From Nageia nagi (lineage: Eukaryota > Pinophyta), in assembly GCA_050084985.1 (NCBI GenBank), contig JBITNC010000002.1, positions 16,492,001 through 16,556,000 on the forward strand: a stretch of DNA of 64,000 nt. The letters run 5' to 3'. Below are positions 11,831 through 22,560 of this stretch, piece after piece. Below the pieces are notes generated by a model. The model was not told the origin of the DNA and made no database searches. It was given only the letters and a program-made list of their open reading frames with translations. Every line of letters begins with the position of its first letter. Positions within the stretch are counted from its first letter, which is position 1. The translations under genes and the position numbers were made by a program.

Positions 11831-13634
11831 GTAATTAAATAAATGTTGTGGTAAAATCTGTAACACCTAGATGCACAAGTGACAAATAGTTTTTTCATAT
11901 TTTCAAGTTTTAATGTATATTAACTATTGAATATTTTTTGGGTTTGATGGATCGATGGGGTTCTACGTTTTGGTCTCCAATAGTTCAACTTTGGTGAAGT
12001 CACATTTTTTGAGCTCTCATCCTAAATAAACTCGATATGGAAAATGCATTCTTAATTTAAACTCGTTCACGTCATGGGAAACACTTGAAACTTGTTAACT
12101 TGTCTTGCATGTCTCGTGAGTGTAAACTACCTATCTCGTTTTGATTCCTACCTTGTACACGACTTCAATTTGATATGGCAGTTTGTGATGCCAATACCAA
12201 TCCATTCTTATTTACTATTGGCATTTTCATCTTCCCTATTGTGACTAAACAAGCCCCAAATTTCAATGTAAAAGAAGAAAGTTCAAACACTATCTCTCAA
12301 ATTTATCAATACAAGATACTCATTATCAAACATTTTCTCTATTAGTTGACCTGAATCCTATGAAACAAACTTCGTTGGTCAGGTTGAATCAATAAGAGGT
12401 GGTCAATTTGGTTCCCCCCACCCTACTTCTGGCTCTATTTACCCTTGTTTTGCTCCACAAAAATTTAAATATAAAGTTTAAATTTTAAATTTTATTTTAA
12501 AATAAAATTAGAATTCAATATAAAAGGGAGGGATAAAAAATGTTTCAAAACCATGAGAGGTTCTTGAGGATTCTATTGGGTCAATAATTACATTTAACTT
12601 TGTTTTCCTCATTTGAAGGTTGTTATCTTTTTTCTCTATGATCGAGAGCTATTCTTGATCAAAGATCAAGGGCCTAAAGTGTTTTAGCTTTGGAAATATA
12701 ATTCTAACCTTTAACATCAACATGCCCTCGAAAATGAAAAACAAAGATGTTGGGGAAGTTGATCCCAGAAATAGCTTGCACCTCATGAAACAAGGACTCC
12801 CATCAAGAATTGAGGATCTTATCATTGATGGACTATTGGATGGCCTTGAAAAATTATACAAATCGAGAATTGATATGCTAGAGCTTTTAATCTCAAACAT
12901 CTCTCTAATTGTTCAAGACCAATAAACTGTTATAGCCACAAAAGCTAAACATATCATTTAACTTAAAAAATGTATCTTTGTGATACAATCCAAAATATAG
13001 TTATATGGTACAAGTGATCTCATCTTAGAACTGAAGGATATGATGAGCCAACTCAAACACTCTCAACTTTCTCTTGTAACAGAGATCCTACAACTCCAAG
13101 ATGTGATTTCTGAAATCAAAGCCAAACAATATGGTATTCTTATATAATATGAATATCTCATATAGGAGACTATCAACTAACAACAATACATCCAAAAACA
13201 GGTAGAGGAACAAAAATCATGGTACAAGTTATTAAAGGAAATAAAACCCCACCAATGGTTAAAATGGCAATATAGAAGAAATTTGAAGAGGAAATGATGC
13301 TTCAAAAATTTTGAGTTCATTGTCTTCCAAAAATGATTGATCCATTACATTTTGGCCATGTTTTACCACATGCTACCTTGGATCTAAAAGGCATCATCCA
13401 TTAAAGGCTTGAACTACCTTAGATGAGACTCTTATTATTTATTTTCAGTTAATAAGGGAATGATTATGAGATTTGGGATCCAATATAAAATTATTCAATG
13501 TTCTAGATATAATATTCCTTGATGAAGATCTAACTCGATTGAAATACAAAGAACTCAAACCTAATAAAAATAAAATGATGGAATCTAGAAAATAAGGTAA
13601 ATAGGCTATTTTTTTGAAGTAATAAAGTTTGGAT
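11831..13634. other. Unassigned stretch with a short helical open frame
   Basis: No recognised gene. A plus-strand frame at 12722-12925 (67 codons, starting MPSKMKNKDVGEVD) is charged and helix-prone, and the sequence after it (about 13025-13140) reads ELKDMMSQLKHSQLS in another frame, suggesting a decayed coiled-coil protein. It could be ORF1 of the adjacent LINE copy C, but I cannot show that. The rest is AT-rich without features. Confidence 0.3.
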
Positions 13635-15660
13635 ACATGATAGTCCTCCCTTAGGATGGACTAAAACTTATCCCACATCAACATGTTGTTAGGCATATAG
13701 TCTTTGGTCTTATATTAAAATTACTATGTGGAATTGTCATAGCTCTTTTTTCTCTTCTCCAAGTTCATTCAATGATGTAATTGGTATTAAGGATCTTATC
13801 CTTCTCGTTGAAATCCATTAAACATAATTGAAACCACTACCATCCTATATAGGTTACTCGCATTTTTTTCAATGTATAGAATGAAGAACCGAAAAGGTAT
13901 TGAATGCTTTGGAGGTGTTGCTTGCTTATACCATGAATGCTTGACTCCATGCATTTGTCTAAAATGTTTAGATCTCCATGCAAGTTACATATGGATCTCT
14001 CTTGATAGGAAGCAAACATCCTAAAGTATTTATATTGTTCTTTGTTATTTTCATCCTGCTTACTCACCACATTCTATTTTAGATGATGGTGACTCTCCTT
14101 ACCTAGATCTTTATCCTTAGATTTCTCATTTTTCCCTCTTGAGTAATATCATGTTATTAAGGGACTTTAATGCATGGAGAGATACCATCCCAATATTGCC
14201 TAGATGATATTTCTTCAAATCCTCTTATGTTGTTGGAGATTGATCTCAATGTATCAAGCCTAATATGATCTTCAAATGATGCCAATAAGAACATCACATT
14301 TTATGTAAAACACCTGCTTAAAGTGGGGGAAGTGCAAGATTTGGTCATCTTGAATGGGATTGCTCAATTCCCTCAATCTAATCATTCCACTTGTTTCTTG
14401 TTTGTTGATGGCAATAGTATGGCCAATTAAGATCTATCCATTCTCCCCGTCTCCTTTTCTATCATTGATTTTAGTGTCTTCAATACTCCACCCCTATTTG
14501 ACCATGCTTATCTCATACTTACCCTTCCACTCACCACACACCTTCCTGTCCATACCCCCTCTCCTTTCCCCATTCCCCCACATCTTCTTCGGATACAATC
14601 TTAATCACGTCTACATAAAAAGCCTAAATAAATATCTTTCTAACATCCACCATACATAGGATCCCATCTTGTAGGCAGATTTCTTATCTAAAGCCCTTGG
14701 GTTTTCTTCCATTGAATCCTCCCCCCATAGCATCCATACCTTACCCCCACCATTTCCATGTCCATTACCCCTATAATGCATGGTTTGATAATGAATGAAA
14801 GATCATCTATAAACTCACCCTCTTTTCTATGTAAAGTAATCCCTCTACAATTAAAGATGCTAAAAAAGCTTACTGTAACCTTCTTATAAACAATTAGAAG
14901 AGATAATATGTTATTGTGAAAAGATTAAAAAATATTACTATGCTAAAGATGAATACTAAGATCTTTTGACACCTCTTTCTCTCCATTTCTCCCTACTGCT
15001 CTATCATTAAGCTATACGTTTGGTCCATATGTACATCTACCATTTACAACATCATGAACTGACCCTCCATTATCTATAATCCTTAGTCTCATCCTTTCCA
15101 TTTATTCACTGATAAAATAATTTTGTGAGCTATCCACAAACTCCAAACCATTAAAGCCACTAAATTTGAAAACCTAAGTGTTGAATTTATTAAATATAGT
15201 CCTATAGTTTTGGTTTTCCATATTACTAAAATATGCAACTACATATCTTATTGAGGTTTTCCCCCCTCTTATATCTCCAACATCATCCATCCTATTTACA
15301 AAGTTGGTGACCCCTTAATCCTAACAACTAGATAACGATTATGGTCGACCACTACAACACAACAGGTTTGGCCTTAGGGCGGATGTCAGAGCCTAATGTA
15401 TTTATTTCTATTTTTTTTCCAAAATATAGCTGCTAACATACTCGTCAATATTAGTGTCACTTTTAACATCATCAAAAATATGATATGACATCATATTTAG
15501 CATTATATTGCATGACATATAGAGTCACATTTCATCATAATGGGAATCATAAAAAACATATTTTACATCAATTATAGAGTCACTTACCATCACTTCCATC
15601 AAGTATTACATCATTGGGCATCAGGTATTGCATCAAAACGTAGAATTTTGGAAAAAAATA

Positions 15661-16299
15661 TTTTATTATGTTGTGCATATGCTACGATCATTGCAATCCA
15701 TGAAATCCAATTATAAAGATTGTTTGATGTATGTATAAATCTTGTTGCAAATCTCCCAATTTGGTGCATGCTTTAAGGATGTTGGGAAAGGTGAATTGAT
15801 CTGGTTGGACCAGTGCTTCTGTTTGTTGCATTTGGTAAAAGAAAATCTAATTTTAAACTCTTTGATTTATATATAAACCATGTTGCAAATATCCCAATTT
15901 GGTGCATGCTTTGAATATGTCAAGCAAGGTGAATTATTTTGGTTGGACTACTACTATTGTTTATTGCATTTGACGAAACTATGTCAATGCCTATCAAGGA
16001 AAGCCATATCTTTGGTAACCTAAAATTATCATATTCCATGAGAAGATGTCTCATTCAGTCATACAATAGAAAACTTCATGGGTTTTTGCCAAACTTCCAT
16101 AATTGACATACATGTGGATAAGTCTATCTTGTAGAAACTTGTCCATGAAAGGGTCAAATTTAAATTCGACGTGATTGATGAGTGAATGAAGAAGCTTTCC
16201 CTCTAGAAGGGCATTATTGGTGATGCAGGGTTGTAGGAATTTAAGAGAGTTGAAAGTGAGGGCATTTGTAGTAAGAAAAATGTGCATTGCATACTTCAA
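15661..16299 (-). pseudogene. Captured, rearranged PPR (pentatricopeptide repeat) protein gene fragment
   Basis: Starting at 16299 the minus strand reads through an 82-codon frame containing LLEGKLLHSLINHVEF, LIHMYVNYGSLAKTHEVF and CMTE. It continues in frame past a stop with DIFSWNMIILGY and FRQMQ (to about 15965), then VQPK*FTLLDIFKACTKLG. This is the order of a plant PLS-class PPR protein. A second copy of the last module follows (15840-15735): VQPDQFTFPNILKACTKLG. A frameshifted piece, SWIAMIVAYAQHNK, ends near 15664. PPR proteins normally bind organellar RNA. Here the fragment has several stops, an internal duplication of about 145 bp and a deletion, so it is a transposon-borne relic. 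Confidence 0.85.
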
Positions 16300-16319
16300 C
16301 TCAAAGGTTAAAGTCTTTT

Positions 16320-16358
16320 ATCTAACCATTGATTAAATAATTTAATCAATGGTTAGAT
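16320..16358. repeat. Perfect 39-base palindrome (18-bp arms, 3-base loop)
   Basis: The left arm ATCTAACCATTGATTAAA is followed by TAA and then by its exact reverse complement. It lies inside the small CACTA element, just upstream of the PPR fragment's first codon in minus-strand sense. Its role is unknown; it could form a hairpin or be a micro-inversion scar. Confidence 0.95.
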
Positions 16359-17900
16359 CACAATTTGTGGGTGATCTCACCTTTTTTCTAAGGTTATTTT
16401 TTAGCATCAGAAATAGAGTCAATAATACCATCAAAATATGAAAAAATTGCATAAAATTAATGTTTGACACCATTCTGATGTGTACTAATGCTAATGATGT
16501 TAAGACGTATTTTTTTACTAGTCTGAAATCCACTCTGACGCTAAATGGGATTTGTGTTATAGTGTACCAGACCCTAGAAAAAGTATTTGCGATGAATCTT
16601 AATGAGTTTATATTTATATTTTTCTAAAATGCATAATCTTTGTGTACCTCATCAAGATGGCTTTCATAGAAACCACTGCATTATTGGTTATATCCTCACT
16701 CTAAGGGATACCATTGAAGAATATTGAGCTAACAAATGAAAGATTTATTGTTGCTTTGTTGACTTTTGTAAAGCCTTGTTATTGTTCCTAGAAATATTCT
16801 ATTCTAAAGACTCCTTAATATAAGGATTCTTATAGAGATCATATCCCTTATCGTGATATTATATGAAGAAGTAGTGGGCCAAATTTGAATTGGCTCTCAC
16901 CTATTTGATAAGTTCTATAGCACTATTTGTGTAAAACAAGTTTGTCTCCTCTCAGTGCCATATTCAAATTATATATTGTTGAACTTGAGAAACTAGTCTC
17001 AAACATATTAGGACCAAATGTGGTTCATTTTCTACATGACTCTAGTATCTCAAATTTTCTCTTTGCAAATGTCATCGTATAGCTATCTCGTATAATAGAT
17101 GGACTTTAATGTTAGGTTGAAACCATAAGTACCTTTTTATGATACCCATGGTATTGAAGTTAATATTAAATTAATAAAGCTAACATCCTTTAATATGTCA
17201 AGAGTAGATGCTTCCAAACCCACCTAACTTTCCAAGGGGAGCCTATTGAAGCAATTACTTTCTACACCTATATATGTGTGCTCTTCATAGGCCCTACTTT
17301 CAACTTAATCCCAACCTCCCAAAATACATAGAAAAAATGTTATGTTGTAACTATCACACTTAAGAGATAATGCTTTCAACATTAGTTCTAGGATATCATG
17401 GCAAAAATTAAACTCTTCCATGCTCTTATCTCCCCACCCTACTTTATGAATGTGAAGTTTAGGTCCCTAGCTTGAGACACTATGTTTGGGCCTACATTGA
17501 GAGGATTTTGATCAATATGCTCTCAAGATCAATAAAAAAAAAACAACTATCCCTCATTCGATCATCTTAGCTAAATTTTATGCATACCCAATATTGGCCC
17601 TTATAATATTCCATGTTATCAGGCTTTTGAGGATCCATTACTTGATTTCTACTTAAAGAGATACCCTCTCTTAACACTCAAATTGTCAATGCAACTTGCA
17701 AGAAAAGGTATTCATTGGTGTTAGTCCTTAGAATCCACCTCTCCATTGCAATCCATAAGCCTATATAATGAGTGACTATCTCCTCAGCTCCAAAATAAGA
17801 CCTCTAATCCTACTACCAAATATATCAACAAAAGAATCAGGAAAGAAATATACTCAACTTTCCTAACAATAACATGAATTGAATAAAAAAATCACTTTCA

Positions 17901-20239
17901 CTAAAGTCTTTGCATTATCTTTAGGTTTACATGAAAGTAGAGAATTATGGTATTGTCATCCATGATTACATCAAGCTTCACATATGTCATGGGCTTTGGT
18001 TTCCCCTTGTCCATATAAATTTTTTCACACCAACTTTGCATCAATATAAATCACCTTATCCTTAGAGACCAGTGCTTATACAAACTGTTCAACATGGAAC
18101 TAGATATTGAAGAACATTTCATATTCATTTATCCCATCTACTATGAAATTTGAGGTTAGTTTCATTACTTATTCAGAGGTTCTCATATTCTAAAATCATG
18201 GATGGATTACAAAGATTAAAAATATGTTGTACGCTAAATCAAAGAAGCCACTTGCCTCATATAGAAAGTGATCATCGATAAACCCTGTACCACATTGAGT
18301 CCCAATCTTATGATCACTTCCTATTTCTAGCTACATGTAGTCATAAATGGAAGTGTCAAATGAACCCCAAATATTATGGAAGGATCACACGTCTATACAT
18401 TATCACTAAACCTATTAGGGTTAATTCCTATGGTTATAACATTAGGAACTTTTTTTTTCAACCTTGAATGTTGATAGAGCTCTTGGAATTTCTATATAAA
18501 GAATTCCCACCTCACTCAGACCTATTGTATTTTGATACTCTTTTTTGCCTACTTCACTTTTACACATTGCAGTTACACTAGATGCTCCATTACTCTCATT
18601 ATATATATTTTTCTATAGTACCACTGATCATTTTTGGTCATCCACAAATATTAGTATCAAATTCCAAATTTACATATAAAATTTGTAATGAAAATGACTT
18701 AAAGAGATGAAAAAAAGTAATACTTGGATGTACAAGCTCCTTACGATATATGAAATTTGACTTCATTAAATTAAGGACACATGCATGGTTGTAGATATTT
18801 TTTGTTATATTTATTTCCTTTTCTACAAATTTCTTTATCCAATTAATTTTTTCAGTATCCTGATAATTAAATCAAGGAAGACAACAAATGGAATTCAAAA
18901 AATAGATAGATAACTTTCTTCAATGAGTCTTTTTGTTGAAATATATGTAATGATATTATTTGTTATAATCTACAAAATGTTCTTAGGGCCCACCTCCAAG
19001 ATTACCATATCAATAAACTTAAATAATGTATTGATATTTTTTATTTCTATTGATGCATCCACAAATTTTATAAATATTAGAATCCTAAAGAAGAAACCAA
19101 AAAACTCATCAAATTTCTGTCTCTTACAGTAATCCAATTGTCTCTCAAAATGTTGCAACCCTTCTTCTTCCAAATCTTCATCTACTCATCAATGATAAGG
19201 TTCATATTAAAAATAACCTCATCAACAAATGACCCTAAAAGATCATGGTAGGTTGGTGCTTTAAACTATGCACCACAAACTGCAATGACATTTATCATGT
19301 ACATCCAATACAATGATCTCACCACATTGAATGGTATGTTTGAGAAATACCATAAATTAATACATGTATTTCTTACTTTGCGAGTCTTTGTCTTATTCCA
19401 TGGAATGGCCTCAAGGGAGGGTTGGCTACTATGTGTTGAAAGAGAGGAAAATAAATCACATTTGAGTGCATTTGATGTAGTTGTAGAAGACCATTATCTA
19501 ATTCCATGTTTACAAATTCGTTGCATATATGCTAAATTCAATGAATTTAATGAATTTTCCTCTTAACCGAATTTTAAAAGTTCTTGCCTTTTATAATATT
19601 TTTGGCATTTTCACCCATTTTCTTGAATTTTTACCAAATTTTAAAATTTGAGCTCAAGCTATATTTCCAAAACATTGTATTTGTAAACTATGATCTAATT
19701 ATAGAGTTAATGTTATATGAAACATCATCTAAACAACATGAAATAGGAGTTAGATGTGGAAGCCTTGCCAGTTCAATTTAAGTTTTCTCCCTCAAATATT
19801 TCTTTTGCTCAAATGTCTCTAATAATCCATTGATTTCTTGTTATACTTTGACATAAACCTTATTGCACAACCTCACATCATGAACAAGGATGTTGGTAAT
19901 GTGAAATTTCATCCTATTTGGAGCAACATAAATAAGACTTTTACAATACTTATAAATGATGGAATTTAGTTTTAGACTCGATTTGCAATAATTCCTAACA
20001 AGGTATCTCTTATGTGATGGTATTCTTGAGGAACTCATGTTGAATTTCTTTGAAACAAGGTGACCCTACAACTACTACATAAAAAACTTGAAAAAAAACT
20101 ATGAGATATAATATAACTACAAGAAATAAATTACTATAGAAATAAATTACTATGCAGTATGTACATGATCATTCAAAATAAGAAGAAGAAAAATACTTAA
20201 AATATACATGGAAAATTAAAAAATAGAGTTAAGAAAAAA
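17901..20239. other. AT-rich region, no recognised gene
   Basis: Open frames of 63-93 codons occur on both strands (for example 19285-19566 plus, 18970-19173 minus, 20038-19841 minus), but I recognise no motif and none is supported by context. The stretch 19800-20040 has slightly more balanced composition and could be a decayed coding remnant. Confidence 0.4.
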
Positions 20240-20600
20240 TGTACATGGAAAATAAAAAAATAAATGCAAGAAACAACTAATAAAAGAAAATAAATATGGA
20301 TGGAATAAAGAACTGGTGAGATTTGCTTGTGTTTTGGGTCTCTTCCTCTTTTATTCTTATTCGTAGTAGACTCAAGAATAATGGAGACTCTTGGGAGATA
20401 ACAAAAATGGAAAAAAAACTCTCTTAGAGTTTTAATAGGCATTTTTTCTTTTCTATCCAATGCTAAGTAAATGACATGAAATCGATGAGTCTCCATGAGT
20501 TTTCCAATTATTATCAAGGAGAAAACTTGCCAAGACTCGAGCATATTGACACATTACAAAACTTGATTCAAGTGCAAGTTACTCCTTTACCTCAACCTGT
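20240..20600. repeat. Dispersed repeat, copy 2 (related to 2520-2880)
   Basis: It aligns collinearly with 2520-2880, including the blocks TGGTGAGATTTG, GTCTCTTCCTCTTTT and GGCATTTTTTCTTTTC and a distal segment with repeated ACTCG/ACTTGC motifs. It is more AT-rich and more diverged than copy 1. The 115-codon minus-strand frame across it (20544-20197) is low-complexity and not a convincing gene. Confidence 0.5.
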
Positions 20601-22414
20601 AACATAAAACATTTTTACAAGAACCATTAAGTCTCATGAATTTGAAAGAAACATCAAGTAAAAGATCATTTTATTATAATGTATAGTAACGACAATATAA
20701 CTATTGAAAGCAATAATCATTCCATTATTGAGATGGCAAGATGAAGATTATCATCTTGAAGTGTGTTTTAGGCGGAAATATAGGAAGATATGTTAAACAA
20801 TATTTTTGAAGAATTTAAGCAACATGGAATAAAGAGGCATCTTAATGTAACATATATTATGTAAATGTTATTATTTAAAGGATAACTATTCCATTGTTGA
20901 TATAGCAAATGCACATGATCAAAGACTAAAATTTGAATGGTGTTTTGAGGGGAAGTTATCAATATAAAAATCTATTTGTAGAATTGCTCCACTATTAAGT
21001 ACTGGATGTGAAGGGCACACTTGAAGAGCTTTGGATCGATATAAAATCATATGTCAAATATATTATAGTATACATTAGTACAAATATATGCAACAAAATG
21101 GATGAGAAGAGTGTGTATTCTAATTGGGTATATTTTAGTCAATTCATAAACTATCGAATTAAGGATTCAACTTGAAAGATTTACCTAAACATATATGTAA
21201 CATTTGAAGATGTAACTTGTTTTTACCAGTGATGATGATAAACAAGAAAATTATAAGAGGAAAATGATTGAATATACTTACAATAAAATAATCCAAATAT
21301 AGGTAGCCTAAATTGTATATCAACATAATAGAGAAAAGTTACCTAAATTGATAAGGTGAATCAAAGAAGTCAATTATACTTTGATGAGTATATTTGTTAC
21401 TAAAGTAGAGCCGTAGTTAGTGGAAGTAACACTTGCATTACCTTCCTAGAAGAAAGAGATGGAGGTTGCTTAGTAGAGTTCCATTGACATTACAAGAGTT
21501 GGGGGGTTTAATGATGTATTATTTAGAAGAAGTAAGTGATTGCAAGTCTATTTTCTATATAAGATACAACAATAATGGTATAATAATTAAATATAAGATT
21601 GGTTGCAAAATACTATGCACATGAATAACACATTGATTATGAAAAAATATTTGATTCCAAAGCTAAAATGGGAAAATTTAGAATGGTGTTTTCTCTTATT
21701 ACTTGGTATCATATAAGATTCATTAGACAAATGCACCTATATTTTATAGGAATGCTACACTTTGTAGGAAAATAATTATTATTTTTCAATCATGATTATG
21801 ATTGTATATGTTTTATTTGAGATCTTATTATGGTTTCATTATTGACAATTCATGTGTTGCAACTTTTAGGTTTTGTTTAATATTTTTAATGATATGAATC
21901 ATTTCAATTTTCATAGGAATATTTAAAATTCATAAATCTTTATTTATTTTTATATATTTTAATATTGTTGACCTAAATCAAACCTAAAATCAAACCAAAT
22001 CTCAACCATCCTTGAAATGCGTCCTCTTGAGCTCATCATCCTTGTCCTCAAAACTTGGTGAAACATTGGGATGCACAATGCATCTTACTCTTATTGTTTG
22101 GTATTGGAGAAGATTCATTAGATGGATGCACAATGCATTTCTAGATGAACATTTGAAGTGAAAATTCTACATGATACAAATTGATGATTTATGGCTCATC
22201 AAATTTGTGTGCACATAAATAGATACCTAGTGCATTGTGTATGAAGATAAATGATCATCTTTAATCCTAATTTTTGAAGAGGTAATAGATATTACTATCA
22301 GATTTATATCTATCAACAACATGGAGAGAGTGATAATTGTAGTCTATGTCAATGTTTTGATCTTTATTGGAAGCTTAGAAGTATTAATTGGAGAAGCAAA
22401 GAAATATCTGATCA
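20601..22414. other. AT-rich region with a weak internal repeat
   Basis: No recognised gene. Two related segments, near 21685-21740 and 22083-22135, share a CTTATT...TTGGTAT...AGATTCATTAGA pattern with ATGCAC following, suggesting diverged copies of a short dispersed repeat. Otherwise nothing identifiable. Confidence 0.35.
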
Positions 22415-22560
22415 TAGATAGATATCTTTCAACATCCTTTTAAATCCATTGGTTTGTAGGACCTATCAAACTTTGTCAAGAAGTAAATATATATCAATTG
22501 AGAATTTGAATGATTATCTCATAAAAAGAAAAATATTGAATAATGTACAAATATTCCAAC
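22415..22560 (-). mobile_element. LINE fragment D
   Basis: About 145 bases align with 8101-8240 of LINE copy A in the same orientation; both contain TTTAAA(T/C)CCATTGGTTTGTAGG and a following TTGAATGATT block. It is a small isolated remnant of the same reverse transcriptase region. Confidence 0.65.

Larger units (their letters stand above)
15350..16564. mobile_element. Non-autonomous CACTA transposon (1215 bp) with captured gene fragment
   Basis: The termini are CACTACAACACAAC at 15350 and, in reverse complement, CACTATAACACAAA ending at 16564: 12 of 14 bases match and both open with the diagnostic CACTA. Flanking trinucleotides are GAC and TAC, a near-perfect 3-bp target duplication as expected for CACTA elements. 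The homologous site in LINE copy A (about 8629-8640 on the plus strand) lacks the insert. The interior holds no transposase, so it must have moved by enzymes made elsewhere. It contains PPR-gene-derived sequence and a perfect palindrome. The TIRs differ from those of the large CACTA at 30218. Confidence 0.85.
13635..17900 (+). mobile_element. LINE copy C: decayed retrotransposon, split by a CACTA insertion
   Basis: Same family as copy A, opposite orientation. The endonuclease begins near 13720 (TMWNCHSS) and continues with GGVACLYHECL near 13910, IWISLDRKQ near 13990, LRDFNAW near 14165 and IDFSVSNTPPLFDHAYL-like residues near 14465-14515. The linker (14650-15345) includes FPPLISPTSSILFTKL. 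At 15350-16564 the copy is interrupted by a CACTA element. Reverse transcriptase then resumes: TLEKVFAMNLNEF (16570-16610), HQDGFHRNH near 16650, FVDFCKALL near 16755, LSPLSAIFKLYIVELEKLV near 16940 and YTYICVLFIG near 17265. A weak C-terminal match runs to about 17900. Many stops; not functional. Confidence 0.8.

Noticed and set aside
20197-20544. 115-codon minus-strand frame as a membrane protein
   Set aside because: Its hydrophobic Phe/Leu/Ile runs come from A/T-rich low complexity, and the interval is a dispersed non-coding repeat.
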